Source: Pseudomonas sp. RIT-PI-AD
GTDB lineage: Bacteria > Pseudomonadota > Gammaproteobacteria > Pseudomonadales > Pseudomonadaceae
Direction of reading: 5' to 3'
NCBI RefSeq assembly: GCF_025642785.1
Contig: NZ_JANZKU010000023.1
Location: forward strand, 1-64,000
Length of the DNA stretch: 64,000 bases
Made by a program: the position numbers and the translations under genes. Numbering within the stretch: the stretch's first letter is position 1; every line of letters starts with the position of its first letter. The notes under the pieces were generated by a model that searched no databases, was not told where the DNA came from, and saw only the letters and a list, made by a program, of their open reading frames with translations. Of this stretch, positions 53,021 through 63,902 are shown piece after piece.

Positions 53021-54261
53021 GCCCATGTCTCCCGGTGGAAATCGCTGAAATGTCGGTCGAGATCGGCCAGCCGCTCGATCAACGGCGCCGGTCGCCAGTG
53101 CCCGCCGAAGCGCGCCGCCAGGCCGTGCAGGCGATCGCGCACGGCGGCCAGGCCGAGCGCGTCGGCCCAGGCCATGGGGCCGCCCTTGGCGGCGGGGAAG
53201 CCGTAGCCGTAGCGGTACACCTGGTCGATGTCGGCGCTGCTGGCGGCGATGCCTTCCTCGAGAATCTTCGCGCCTTCGTTGACCAGGGCCAGCAGGCAGC
53301 GCTCGAGGATTTCCTCCTCGCCGATGGCGCGGCGGTGATAGTCCAGGCGCGCGGACACCTCCAGCACCAGGGCATCCACCTCCGGGTCCTGCTCCGCCTG
53401 CCGGCTGCCCGGCGCGTAGCGGTAATAGCCGGCGCCGCTCTTCTGGCCGAAGCGGCCGAGTTCGCACAGGCGGTTGTCCACCTGCACCTCGGGTTCGTCC
53501 TGGCCCGTGCCGGCCAGTTGCCGGGCGCGCCACTCCAGGTCGATGCCGACCACGTCGTACATGCGGAACGGCCCCATGGCGAAGCCGAAGCCTTGCAGCG
53601 CCTGGTCGACCTGCTGCGGCAAGGCGCCTTCCAGCAGCAGGCGCCGGGCCTCGCGGACGTAGGGGTGGAGCATGCGGTTGCCGATGAAGCCGTCGCAGTT
53701 GCCGGCGACCACGCAGACCTTGCCGATTCGCTCGCCCAGGGCGCGGGCGGCGTCCAGGACCGCGTCGGCGGTCTGCGCGCCGCGGACGATCTCCAGCAGC
53801 TTCATGATGTGCGCCGGGCTGAAGAAGTGCAGGCCGAGCACCTGCTGCGGCCGCGTGGTGACGGCGGCCAGGGCGTCGATGTCCAGGGCCGAGGTGTTGC
53901 TGGCGAGCAACGCCTGGGGGCGCAGATGGGCGTCCAGTTCGCGGAAGATCGCCTGCTTGAGTTCGAGGTTCTCGTAGACCGCCTCGATGGCCAGGTCCAT
54001 GTCCCGCAAGGCCGCGTAGTCAGCGGCCGGCTCGATGCGCGCGTAGCGGGCGTTGGCCTCGGCGGTATCGAAGCGCCCCTGGCGCACGCCGTGGGCGTAG
54101 GTCTCGGCCACCGCCTGGCGTCCCGCGTCCACCGCCCGGGGGTCCTTGTCCAGCCAGCGCACGGCGAGACCGGCGTTGGCCAGGCTCATGGCGATGCCGC
54201 GGCCCATGGTGCCGGCGCCGATCACCGCGACCCGCTCGATAGGGGAAACCTTGACGCTCAT
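53017..54261 (-). CDS. 3-hydroxyacyl-CoA dehydrogenase
   Basis: A 414-residue enzyme. The NAD site is VAVIGAGTMGRGIAMSLANAGL near residue 10, the catalytic region LGLHFFSPAHIMKLLEIVRG. Two C-terminal 3HCDH domains follow (GFIGNRMLHPYVREA; YRYGYGFPAAKGGPMAWAD). It oxidises 3-hydroxyacyl-CoA. First gene of the three-gene operon; the pathway substrate is unknown, and no hydratase or thiolase is in the operon. Confidence 0.95.
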   Translation of the reverse strand: MSVKVSPIERVAVIGAGTMGRGIAMSLANAGLAVRWLDKDPRAVDAGRQAVAETYAHGVRQGRFDTAEANARYARIEPAADYAALRDMDLAIEAVYENLELKQAIFRELDAHLRPQALLASNTSALDIDALAAVTTRPQQVLGLHFFSPAHIMKLLEIVRGAQTADAVLDAARALGERIGKVCVVAGNCDGFIGNRMLHPYVREARRLLLEGALPQQVDQALQGFGFAMGPFRMYDVVGIDLEWRARQLAGTGQDEPEVQVDNRLCELGRFGQKSGAGYYRYAPGSRQAEQDPEVDALVLEVSARLDYHRRAIGEEEILERCLLALVNEGAKILEEGIAASSADIDQVYRYGYGFPAAKGGPMAWADALGLAAVRDRLHGLAARFGGHWRPAPLIERLADLDRHFSDFHRETWA

Positions 54262-54562
54262 GTCGTTCTCTCCATGACCAACGGAAGGCGCCCCACCTTA
54301 GAGAAAGCGCGGGGGAAATTGAAATTTAGTCCTGTGATGCGCGCCATTCAGCCGGTGAATGGGTGCGCCGGGTCATTTCCCCGGCCCGATTCCGGCGCTT
54401 CGCACCCCCGGCTTCGGCGCCGGACCTAGCGCTGCGACAACCGGATCGGCGCGGAGTGCTAGACGATGTGGTCACCAGGCTTATTGCACATCGCTCTAAT
54501 CGCACCTTTTCCGATGGCTAGACTCAAGTATCCCAGGACCTAAAAAAACCAGGGAGAACCCC
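54262..54562. other. Intergenic region, divergent promoters
   Basis: A 300-bp spacer between the beta-oxidation operon (minus) and the coiled-coil gene (plus). It is rich in short GC inverted repeats (for example CCGGGTCATTTCCCCGG, about 54371-54387) and has AGGGAGAACCCC before the plus-strand gene. No gene seen. Confidence 0.4.
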
Positions 54563-55021
54563 ATGGCTATTTCCATCAGCGGCCTGACCGGCCCCTACAG
54601 CGTTAGCGGCACGACGCGCCCCGTCGTGGACTCCACCGGCGATCGGAGTCTGGTCGAACAGAACGCCTCCCGCGCCGAGCAGCGCGCCGCAGACCTGCAA
54701 CTGGCGCGTGAACGCCGGCTGGAGCAGGAACGCTTGGACGAGGAAGCGCGTCAGGCGGAGGAAACCCGCGAGGCCCTCGAGACCGAGCGTCGCGAGAATG
54801 CCGAGCGTCTCTACGAGTCCAGCCAGGCAGCCGATAACGACCTGAACGACCCGTTCAGCCGGGAAAGCCTGGCGCGGCAGAACGTTCAACAGCAGGACAA
54901 CGCGTCCACCTACCTGAACAGCGGCAACCTGATTACCGCCCGTCTCGCCAGTACGGCGGTGAGCGCCTATGAAGAGACCCAGGCCGGACCGGCCACCTTC
55001 GGCCGTGGGCTGGTCGTCTGA
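54563..55021 (+). CDS. Coiled-coil protein of unknown function
   Basis: A 152-residue hydrophilic protein. Residues about 30-90 are an almost uninterrupted charged coiled coil (NASRAEQRAADLQLARERR, LEQERLDEEARQAEETREAL). The N-terminus MAISISGLTGPYSV and C-terminus GNLITARLASTAVSAYEETQ are conserved-looking and resemble the ends of flagellar rod-like or surface helical proteins. AGGGAGAACCCC precedes the ATG. It stands alone; no family is recognised and no signal peptide is seen. Confidence 0.75.
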   Translation: MAISISGLTGPYSVSGTTRPVVDSTGDRSLVEQNASRAEQRAADLQLARERRLEQERLDEEARQAEETREALETERRENAERLYESSQAADNDLNDPFSRESLARQNVQQQDNASTYLNSGNLITARLASTAVSAYEETQAGPATFGRGLVV

Positions 55022-55089
55022 GCCGCTTGATCGACTCAGACGAGCAGCCCTCGTGGGTGACGACGGGGCCAGTCAGTGACTGAGGCCCG

Positions 55090-56010
55090 TCAGCCCACTC
55101 GCTCCACCTCAGGGAGGTGCATCGCCTGCACCTCGGCGTCGAGAAACCCCCAGAGCCGCTGGCAGCGCGGCTGGTTGCGGGTGCCCCGCGGCCATACCAG
55201 GTAGTAGCCACAGCCGCTGCGCACCGCGCTGGGCCAGGGTAGCGACAGCCGCCCCGAATCGACGTCCTCGGCGATCATCACCAAGTCGCCGATGGAGACG
55301 CCGTAGCCTCGGGCGGCGGCTACCATGCCCGCCTCCAGGGTGTCGAAGACCGGTCCGCCCTTGAGCGGCACCTGGTGTTCGAGCCCCATCGCCTCCAGCC
55401 ATTGCCGCCAGTCGCGGCGGTCCAGGGTCGGATGCACCCGTTCGGCCGCCAGTAACTGGGCTACGCCCCATGGCCGGTCCCCCCGTGCCTCCGGCGCGCA
55501 GACCGGTATCAACCATTCGTCGAACAGCAGGCGGCTTTCCCATTCCGGCGGGAAATTTCCGTCGCTGAGCAGCACCGCGCAATCGAAGGGTTCGCGGGCG
55601 AAATCCACCCGGTCCACGTCCATCCAGGCGCTGGTCAGTTGCACTTCGAGGTCGCCGTTCAACAGGCGGAAACGCGACAGCCGCGCCAGCAGCCAGCGCA
55701 TGGTCAGGGTGGACGGCGCCTTCAGGCGCAGCGTGGCATCGTCGGTGCGCAACACCGTGCAGGCGCGTTCGAGGGTGTCGAAGCCGCCGCTCAGGCCCGG
55801 CAGGATCAGCCGCGCCGGCTCGGTGAGTTGCAGGGTACGGCCACGGCGCTCGAACAGCCGGCAGCCGAAATAGGTTTCCAGGGTGCGGATGTGCCGGCTC
55901 ACCGCGCTCTGGGTGATCGCCAGTTCTTCCGCGGCACGGGTGAAGGACAGGTGCCGCGCCGCGGCCTCAAAGGCGCGCAGGGCGTAAAGCGGAGGCAGGG
56001 TTCGGCTCAT
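55090..56010 (-). CDS. LysR-type regulator, GcvA/TrpI-like
   Basis: A 306-residue LTTR with the GcvA-like N-terminus PPLYALRAFEAAARHLSFTRAAEELAITQSAVSRHIRTLE. The effector domain follows from about residue 90. It starts 101 bp from the FAD oxidoreductase on the opposite strand, the usual position of an LTTR that controls its divergent neighbour, here probably the oxidoreductase and MATE genes. Confidence 0.88.
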   Translation of the reverse strand: MSRTLPPLYALRAFEAAARHLSFTRAAEELAITQSAVSRHIRTLETYFGCRLFERRGRTLQLTEPARLILPGLSGGFDTLERACTVLRTDDATLRLKAPSTLTMRWLLARLSRFRLLNGDLEVQLTSAWMDVDRVDFAREPFDCAVLLSDGNFPPEWESRLLFDEWLIPVCAPEARGDRPWGVAQLLAAERVHPTLDRRDWRQWLEAMGLEHQVPLKGGPVFDTLEAGMVAAARGYGVSIGDLVMIAEDVDSGRLSLPWPSAVRSGCGYYLVWPRGTRNQPRCQRLWGFLDAEVQAMHLPEVERVG

Positions 56011-56111
56011 GGATGACTAAAACTCATACCGGACATCGCTTTTTTCCTTTTGTCGGGGCCTCGGCAGTTTCCCATACTGCGGCGTCGCCCACGAACCGCC
56101 CGGAACACGCC

Positions 56112-57440
56112 ATGCCCCAAGGTTGCTACCCCCTGTACCCCGCCCTCGCCAGCGCGGAGCCCTTGCCCGCGGAAGTGGACGTGGTGATCGCCGGCGCCGG
56201 CATCATGGGCTGCGCCACCGCCTACCACCTGCGCCAACGCGGGCTCAGCGTGCTGGTCTGCGACAAGGCCGGGCTGGCCAGCCAACAATCGACCCGCGCC
56301 TGGGGGTTCGTCCGCCAGCAGGCCCGCGACCCGGCGGAAGTGCCGTTGATGCAGGCCGCGATCCCCCTCTGGCAAGGCCTGGAGACGGAGCTCCAGGCGC
56401 CGCTGGAGTGGCGCCAGGGCGGCTGCCTCTACCTCGCCGAGACCGACCAACAGATGGCCGATTACCACGCCTGGCTGCAGGTGGCCGCCGCCCATGGGCT
56501 CGACACCCGCCTGCTCGATGCCCGCGAGGTGGCCGCGCTCTGGCCGGCCCTGGCGCGGCCGGCCAAAGGCGGGCTGTTCACCGCCAGCGACGGCCAGGCC
56601 GAACCGCGGCGCGTGGCGCCCGCCTATGCGTACCGCGCCCGCGAGCTGGGCGCGCGCTTCGCCGAAGGCTGCGGGGTGCAGGGCATCGACCGGGCCAACG
56701 GCGCCATCTGCGGGGTGCAGACCGAACGCGGCTACGTGAAGACCCGACGCCTGCTGATCGCCGCCGGCGCCAGCAGTTGGCGCCTGCTCGCCCTCCTCGG
56801 CCTGGACATCCCCCAGCAGGGCATCCGCTGCACGGTGTCGCGCACCAGCCCCGGCCCGGCCATCGGCGCCGGCTGCTTCATCGGTCACGGCATCGGCATC
56901 CGCCAGCGCGCCGACGGCAGCTTCAACCTGGCCGACGAGGCCCAGGCCGACATCGACCTCAGCCTCGGTTACCTGCGTGGCGCCTCCTGGTACCTGCCGC
57001 TGCTGCGGGAACACCACCGCAGTTTCCGCTTCCGCCTCAACGGCGCCTGGCTCCACGACCTGCGCCAGCGCCTCAGCGGCGATCACCCGGCGCTCGGCGA
57101 GCGCGACCCCCACGTGCGCCCCGAGGACAGCCGCGTGCGCGCCGCCGAGCGGGCCCTGACCACGGCGTTCCCGGCGTTGCGCGAGGTGCGCGTGGTGGAA
57201 AGCTGGGCCGGGCTGATCGATGTGCTGCCGGACGGCATTCCGGTGCTGGATGCCGCCGCCCGGGTTCCCGGCCTGCTGGTGGCCACCGGCTTCTGCGGGC
57301 ACGGCTTCGCCCTGGGCCCGCTAGTGGGCCGGGAGATGGCCCGCTGGCTCGACCAGGGCCAGCCCGGCCTCGACCTGTCGGCCTTCCGCCTCGGGCGCTT
57401 CGCCGACGGCAGCGCCGGCAAGCCTTACTCGTTGTTCTGA
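56112..57440 (+). CDS. FAD-dependent oxidoreductase (DAO family)
   Basis: A 442-residue glycine-oxidase/D-amino-acid-oxidase-fold enzyme. The FAD motif is VVIAGAGIMGCATAYHLRQRG (GxGxxG at 28-33). ESWAGLIDVLPDGIPVLDAA and ATGFCGHGFALGPLVGREMA close the FAD site. It probably oxidises an amine or amino acid. ATG 56112 is chosen because the upstream frame (from 56013) has no conserved sequence. A divergent LysR gene lies upstream and a MATE pump 23 bp downstream. Confidence 0.9.
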   Translation: MPQGCYPLYPALASAEPLPAEVDVVIAGAGIMGCATAYHLRQRGLSVLVCDKAGLASQQSTRAWGFVRQQARDPAEVPLMQAAIPLWQGLETELQAPLEWRQGGCLYLAETDQQMADYHAWLQVAAAHGLDTRLLDAREVAALWPALARPAKGGLFTASDGQAEPRRVAPAYAYRARELGARFAEGCGVQGIDRANGAICGVQTERGYVKTRRLLIAAGASSWRLLALLGLDIPQQGIRCTVSRTSPGPAIGAGCFIGHGIGIRQRADGSFNLADEAQADIDLSLGYLRGASWYLPLLREHHRSFRFRLNGAWLHDLRQRLSGDHPALGERDPHVRPEDSRVRAAERALTTAFPALREVRVVESWAGLIDVLPDGIPVLDAAARVPGLLVATGFCGHGFALGPLVGREMARWLDQGQPGLDLSAFRLGRFADGSAGKPYSLF

Positions 57441-57463
57441 CGTCCCACCGATAAGTAAAACTC

Positions 57464-58873
57464 ATGACAAACCTGCTTCGCCTGGAACTCGTCGCCATCC
57501 TCCGCCTCGCCGCGCCCCTGGTCGCCGCGCAATTGGCCCACGTGCTGATGATCTTCACCGACACCCTGATGATGGGCCTGCTCGGACCCGAGGCGCTGGC
57601 CGGCGGCGGGCTCGGCGCGGCCAGCTATTCGCTGGTGTCGGTCTTCTGCATCGGCGTGCTCGCGGCGGTGGGCAACCTGGTGGCGATCCGCCAGGGCGCC
57701 GGCGACCGGGCCGGTGCCGCGCGTCTGGCCCAGGCCGGCCTCTGGATGGGCTGGGGCCTGGCGGTGCTGGCCGGGCTGGCGCTGTGGAACCTGCGCCCGC
57801 TGCTGCTGGCCTGCGGCCAGGCACCGGAGAACGTCGAGGGGGCGATGCGCTTCCTTTCCACCCTGGTGCTGGCGTTGCCCGGCTACCTGAGCTTCATGGT
57901 GCTGCGCGGCTTCACCAGCGCCATCGGCCGGCCTGGCCCAGTGATGGCCATCAGCATCGGCGGCGCCTTGGCCAACATGCTGCTCAACTACGCCCTGGTG
58001 AAGGGCTGGTTCGGCCTGCCGCCACTGGGGCTGGCGGGCATCGGCCTGGTCACCGCGCTGGTGATGAGCGCCATGGCCGTGCTGCTGGGGTGGCACCTGC
58101 TGCGCCATCCGGGTTATGCCGCCTACCCGCTGCGCCAGGGCTTCTGGCGGCCATCCACCAAGGCCCTGGGCGAACTCTGGCGCCTGGGCCTGCCGATCGG
58201 CGGCACCTACGCGGTGGAATCGGCGCTCTTCACCTTCACGGCCCTGTGCATGGGCGCCCTCGGCAGCCTGCAACTGGCCGCCCACCAGATCGCCCTGCAA
58301 TCGGTGTACGTGGCCTTCATGGTGCCGGTGGGGATTTCCTATGCGGTGACCTTCCGCATCGGCCGGCACTTCGGCGCCGGGCAACTGGCGCGGGCGCGGC
58401 TCGCCGGACGCCTGGGCATCGCCCTCGGCGGCGCCTGCATGCTCGGTTTCGCCGCGTTGTTCTGGCTGGCGCCGCACCGGGTGGTAGGGCTGTTCATCGA
58501 CCTCGGCGACCCACGCTACCGCGAGGTGGTGGCCCTGGCCATTCACCTGCTGGCGATCGCCGCGCTGTTCGAACTGTTCGACGGCATCCAGACCATCGCC
58601 ATGGGCGCCATCCGCGGCCTCAAGGAGGCGCGCACCACCTTCCTGGTGGGCCTCGTCTGCTACTGGGCGATCGGCGCCCCCGCCGCCTGGCTGCTGGCCT
58701 TCCCCCTGGGCTGGGACGCGCCCGGGGTCTGGTGGGGCCTGGCGGTGGGGCTGGCCTGCGCGGCGCTGGGGCTGACCCTCGGCTTCGAATGGCGGATCGC
58801 CCGCCTGCTGCGCGCCGGCCGCCTCCCGCAGGCGCCGCTCGCCGCCACCGGCGAACCGGCCCAGGGTCGGTAG
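57464..58873 (+). CDS. MATE-family efflux transporter (NorM-like)
   Basis: A 469-residue protein with 12 membrane segments in two repeats (RLAAPLVAAQLAHVLMIFTDTLMMG; LWRLGLPIGGTYAVESALFTFTALCMG). Known role: Na+- or H+-driven export of cationic drugs and metabolites across the inner membrane. It follows the FAD oxidoreductase closely and is likely co-transcribed. No periplasmic or outer-membrane partner nearby. Confidence 0.93.
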   Translation: MTNLLRLELVAILRLAAPLVAAQLAHVLMIFTDTLMMGLLGPEALAGGGLGAASYSLVSVFCIGVLAAVGNLVAIRQGAGDRAGAARLAQAGLWMGWGLAVLAGLALWNLRPLLLACGQAPENVEGAMRFLSTLVLALPGYLSFMVLRGFTSAIGRPGPVMAISIGGALANMLLNYALVKGWFGLPPLGLAGIGLVTALVMSAMAVLLGWHLLRHPGYAAYPLRQGFWRPSTKALGELWRLGLPIGGTYAVESALFTFTALCMGALGSLQLAAHQIALQSVYVAFMVPVGISYAVTFRIGRHFGAGQLARARLAGRLGIALGGACMLGFAALFWLAPHRVVGLFIDLGDPRYREVVALAIHLLAIAALFELFDGIQTIAMGAIRGLKEARTTFLVGLVCYWAIGAPAAWLLAFPLGWDAPGVWWGLAVGLACAALGLTLGFEWRIARLLRAGRLPQAPLAATGEPAQGR

Positions 58874-58956
58874 GCGAGGGGCCGGCGACGAGGCTCGAGC
58901 GGCGGGTCGCCGGCGTGTCCTCGCCGTCCCTTGCGCCGTGGCGTTTCGTCCCGGCC

Positions 58957-60645
58957 CTAGGCCGAGTCGTTCGCCGAGCCGGCGCCCGGGGCGTCGGTCA
59001 GCGTTTCGGCGAAGGCCGGCCGGCGCATGCCGAATACCAGGAACCGCGCCAGCTCGTTCAGCGGCAGGGGCTTGCTGATCCAGAAGCCCTGCACCTGGTC
59101 GCAGCCGAACTCGCGCAACTGGGCGAGCTGCGCCGCGGTTTCCACGCCCTCGGCCACCACTTCCAGGCCGAGGGTGTGGGCCAGGGCGATCATCGCCCGC
59201 ACCAGGCGGCGATTGGCCGGGCGGCTGTCGATGCCGCCGACGAAGCCCTTGTCGATCTTCAGCAGGGTGATCGGCAGGCTGTTGAGGTGGACGAACGACG
59301 AGAAGCCGGTGCCGAAGTCGTCGAGAGAGAAGCGCACGCCCAGGCGCTCCAGCGCCTGCATGGTCTGCAACACCTGCTCGCTGCGGCGCATCACCGCGGT
59401 TTCGGTCAGCTCGAACTCCAGCCACTGCGGCTCGACCCCGCGCTCCTCGATCAGGCGGCTCAGGGTCGACAGCAACTGGCTGTCCTGGAACTGGCGGAAG
59501 GACAGGTTGACCGCCATGTGCAGCGGCTCCAGGCCGCGCCCGCGCAACCACTGCATGTCGCGCAGGGCGCGGGACATGACCCAGTAGCCGAGCGGCACGA
59601 TCAGCCCGCTTTCCTCGGCCAGGGGGATGAATTCGTCAGGGGTGAGCAGGCCACGCTCGGCGTGCCGCCAGCGCACCAGGGCTTCCAGGCCGAGGATGCG
59701 CCCGCTCTTCAGGCACAGCCGCGGCTGGTAGTGCAGCTCCAGCTGGTCGCAACGAAGCGCCCGGCGCAGTTCGCCTTCCCGTTCGGCGAGGCTGCGCGCG
59801 CCGCGGTTCAACCGCGGATCGAAGACATGGAAGCTGCACCCCTGGGCATTCTTCGCCTGTTGCATGGCGATGTGCGCGTGCCACATCGAGCGGTCGGCGT
59901 CGCTGTCGGCGTCGTCGGCGCGGGCCAGGCCCAAGCTGCAGCCCAGCAGCAGGCTTTCGCCGTCGACCCGGTAGGGCTCGGCCAGGGCCTCGACTAGGCC
60001 CTCGGCGATTCGCTCCAGCCGGGCCGGGTCGCGGCGAACGTCCAGCAGCAGGCCGAACTCGTCGCCGCCCATCCGCGCCAGCAGGTCGCCGGCCTCCAAT
60101 TGGCCCTTGAGGCGGCTCACCACCTGCAGGATCAGGCGATCGCCGGATTGGTAGCCGAGGGCGTCGTTGACGTGGCGGAAGTTGTCCAGGTCGAGATAGC
60201 CGAGGGCCAGGCCACGCCCCTCGAACTCGGCCAGCCGGGCCGCCAGCAGGGTCTGGAAGCCCTGGCGGTTGACGATGCCGGTCAGCGGGTCCTGCTCGGC
60301 CAGCCGGCGCAGGGCGACGTGCAGGTTGCCGCGCTCGCGGGCGTAGCGCAGGCAGCGGCGCAGCGCGTCCGCGCTCAGGCTGTCGCGGACCAGCCAGTCG
60401 CCGCTCTCGGGCGGCCGTGGCGGCTCGCGCTCCAGCAGCAGCACCAGCGGCACCGGGCACTGGCCGGGTGGCGGCTGGCAGGCGGGCGTGGCCAGCAGCA
60501 CGGCGTTGGGTTCTTCATCGAACAAGGCGCTGGCGGCGGCCCACGACGGGGCGGTGATCAGAGCGATGGCGGCGCCCAGCTCCGCCAGGCACACGCGCAA
60601 CGCATCCTTCCAGGCCGGCGTTTCGGCCAGTAGAACGATGCGCAT
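58957..60645 (-). CDS. GGDEF-EAL cyclic-di-GMP protein
   Basis: A 562-residue protein: an N-terminal receiver-like region without a clear phosphoacceptor (about 1-115), GGDEF (ARMGGDEFGLLL) and EAL (GRILGLEALVRWRH, FELTETAVM, SLDDFGTGFSSF, VVAEGVET). The EAL motif and its metal ligands appear intact, so phosphodiesterase activity is likely. The inhibitory I-site is ExxD rather than RxxD. It corresponds in position to PAO1 PA5295 (a c-di-GMP phosphodiesterase). The frame continues upstream to 60843, but the ATG at 60645 begins the conserved part. Confidence 0.9.
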   Translation of the reverse strand: MRIVLLAETPAWKDALRVCLAELGAAIALITAPSWAAASALFDEEPNAVLLATPACQPPPGQCPVPLVLLLEREPPRPPESGDWLVRDSLSADALRRCLRYARERGNLHVALRRLAEQDPLTGIVNRQGFQTLLAARLAEFEGRGLALGYLDLDNFRHVNDALGYQSGDRLILQVVSRLKGQLEAGDLLARMGGDEFGLLLDVRRDPARLERIAEGLVEALAEPYRVDGESLLLGCSLGLARADDADSDADRSMWHAHIAMQQAKNAQGCSFHVFDPRLNRGARSLAEREGELRRALRCDQLELHYQPRLCLKSGRILGLEALVRWRHAERGLLTPDEFIPLAEESGLIVPLGYWVMSRALRDMQWLRGRGLEPLHMAVNLSFRQFQDSQLLSTLSRLIEERGVEPQWLEFELTETAVMRRSEQVLQTMQALERLGVRFSLDDFGTGFSSFVHLNSLPITLLKIDKGFVGGIDSRPANRRLVRAMIALAHTLGLEVVAEGVETAAQLAQLREFGCDQVQGFWISKPLPLNELARFLVFGMRRPAFAETLTDAPGAGSANDSA

Positions 60646-60935
60646 GGGTTCGACAAGCGCAGACACATGACCTCCCCGGTCATTCACACACAAAAAGGGG
60701 CCGGCCTTCGCCTGCCCGGTCACCGCTGAAAACACGCATGCCCGCTTGAAGCGGATCTTTTGCGTAGCGCCGTGGACGGCGTCTTTTTCGCTGGCATCCT
60801 TCCGAATGTCGCGCACTCTGCGGGAAACCGCGGCGATCGGCAACCGTACGAAGGCGTTCGGCGGGGTTCCGGACGGTTACGGCGGCGCCCGGAAGGCCTG
60901 TTAAAATGCGCGCCCGTTTTCTCGGACGCCCCGCC

Positions 60936-62945
60936 ATGTCCCGACTCAACCCCCGGCAGCAGGAAGCCGTGAACTACGTCGGCGGCCCGCTCCTGGTGCT
61001 CGCCGGCGCCGGTTCCGGCAAGACCAGCGTGATCACCCGCAAGATCGCCTACCTGGTGCAGCAATGCGGCATCCGCGCCCAGCACATCGTCGCCATGACC
61101 TTCACCAACAAGGCCGCGCGGGAAATGAAGGAGCGCGTCGGCAGCCTGCTGCGCGGCAGCGAGGGCAAGGGCCTGACGGTGTCCACCTTCCACAACCTGG
61201 GGATGAACATCATCCGCAAGGAGTACGCGCGGCTGGGCTACAAACCGGGCTTCTCGATCTTCGACGAGGGCGACATCAAGGCGCTGCTCAGCGACATCAT
61301 GCAGAAGGAGTACGCCGGCGACGACGGCGTCGACGAGATCAAGGGCTACATCGGCGGCTGGAAGAACGAGCTGGTCCTGCCCGAACAGGCCCTGGCCGAG
61401 GCCCGCGGGCCCAAGGAGCAGACCGCCGCGGTGGTCTACCTGCACTACCAGCGCACCCTCAAGGCCTACAACGCGGTGGACTTCGACGACCTGATCCTGC
61501 TGCCGGTGAAGCTGTTCCAGGAGCACCCGGACGTGCTGGAGAAATGGCAGAACCGCATCCGCTACCTGCTGGTGGACGAATACCAGGACACCAACGCCAG
61601 CCAGTACCTGCTGGTGAAACTGCTGGTGGGCCTGCGCAACCAGTTCACCGTGGTCGGCGACGACGACCAGTCGATCTACGCCTGGCGTGGCGCGCGCCCG
61701 GAAAACCTGATGCTGCTCAAGGAAGACTACCCCTCGCTGAAGGTGGTGATGCTGGAGCAGAACTACCGCTCCACCAGCCGCATCCTCAAGTGCGCCAACG
61801 TGCTCATCGCCAACAACCCCCACGCCTTCGAGAAGCAGCTGTGGAGCGAGATGGGCGTGGGCGACGAGATCCGCGTGATCCGCACCCGCAACGAGGACGC
61901 CGAGTGCGAGCGGGTGGCCCTGGAGATCCTCACCGAGCACCTGCGCACCCAGCGCCCCTACAGCGACTTCGCGATCCTCTACCGCGGCAACTACCAGGCC
62001 AAGCTGATGGAGCTGAAGCTCCAGCACCACCAGATTCCCTATCGGCTGTCCGGCGGCACCAGCTTCTTCGCCCGCCAGGAAGTGAAGGACCTGATGAGCT
62101 ACTTCCGCCTGCTGGTCAACCCGGACGACGACAACGCCTTCCTCCGGGTGATCAACGTGCCGCGCCGCGAGATCGGCTCGACCACCCTGGAAAAGCTCGG
62201 CAACTACGCCACCGAACGCAAGATCAGCATGTACGCCGCCAGCGACGAGATCGGCCTCGGCGAGCACCTCGACAGCCGCTACACCGAGCGCCTCTCGCGC
62301 TTCAAGCGTTACATGGACAAGCTGCGCCAGCAGTGCGCCCAGGACGACCCCATCGCCGCCCTGCGCAGCATGGTGATGGACATCGATTACGAGCAGTGGC
62401 TGCGGCAGAACGCCTCCAGCGACAAGGTCGCGGACGCGCGCATGAGCAACGTCTGGTTCCTCGTCGATGCCCTGAAGAACACCCTGGAGAAGGACGAGGA
62501 CGGCGAGATGACCATCGAGGAGGCCATCGGCAAGCTGGTCCTGCGCGACATGCTCGAACGCCAGCAGGAAGAGGAAGAAGGCGCCGAGGGCGTGCAGATG
62601 ATGACCATCCACGCATCCAAGGGCCTGGAATTCCCCTCGGTGTATATCCTCGGCATGGAGGAGGAGATCCTCCCCCACCGCTCCAGCATCGAGGCCGACA
62701 CCATCGAGGAAGAGCGCCGCCTGGCCTACGTCGGCATCACCCGTGCCAAGCGCAACCTGACCATGACCTTCGCCGCCAAGCGCAAGCAGTACGGCGAGGT
62801 CATCGACTGTTCGCCGAGCCGTTTCCTCGACGAACTGCCGCCCGAAGACCTGGTGTGGGAAGGCCAGGAAGACGCGCCAGTGGAAGTGAAGGCCGCGCGC
62901 GGCAACGACGCCCTGGCGGCGATGCGCTCGATGCTCAAGCGCTAG
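60936..62945 (+). CDS. rep: ATP-dependent DNA helicase Rep
   Basis: A 669-residue UvrD-family helicase. Walker A is LAGAGSGKTSVI, Walker B is LLVDEYQDTN, and further motifs are VGDDDQSIYAWRGA and MTIHASKGLEFPSVYI. Rep unwinds DNA 3' to 5' and clears proteins ahead of replication forks. ATG 60936 matches the family start MSRLNPRQQEAVNYV. Confidence 0.97.
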   Translation: MSRLNPRQQEAVNYVGGPLLVLAGAGSGKTSVITRKIAYLVQQCGIRAQHIVAMTFTNKAAREMKERVGSLLRGSEGKGLTVSTFHNLGMNIIRKEYARLGYKPGFSIFDEGDIKALLSDIMQKEYAGDDGVDEIKGYIGGWKNELVLPEQALAEARGPKEQTAAVVYLHYQRTLKAYNAVDFDDLILLPVKLFQEHPDVLEKWQNRIRYLLVDEYQDTNASQYLLVKLLVGLRNQFTVVGDDDQSIYAWRGARPENLMLLKEDYPSLKVVMLEQNYRSTSRILKCANVLIANNPHAFEKQLWSEMGVGDEIRVIRTRNEDAECERVALEILTEHLRTQRPYSDFAILYRGNYQAKLMELKLQHHQIPYRLSGGTSFFARQEVKDLMSYFRLLVNPDDDNAFLRVINVPRREIGSTTLEKLGNYATERKISMYAASDEIGLGEHLDSRYTERLSRFKRYMDKLRQQCAQDDPIAALRSMVMDIDYEQWLRQNASSDKVADARMSNVWFLVDALKNTLEKDEDGEMTIEEAIGKLVLRDMLERQQEEEEGAEGVQMMTIHASKGLEFPSVYILGMEEEILPHRSSIEADTIEEERRLAYVGITRAKRNLTMTFAAKRKQYGEVIDCSPSRFLDELPPEDLVWEGQEDAPVEVKAARGNDALAAMRSMLKR

Positions 62946-63845
<900 letters not shown>

Positions 63846-63902
63846 AGCGCTTCGCGGGGCCGGGGCTTGGCGGTGCCGTCCAAAGCGACGGCGCGGGCCT
63901 TG

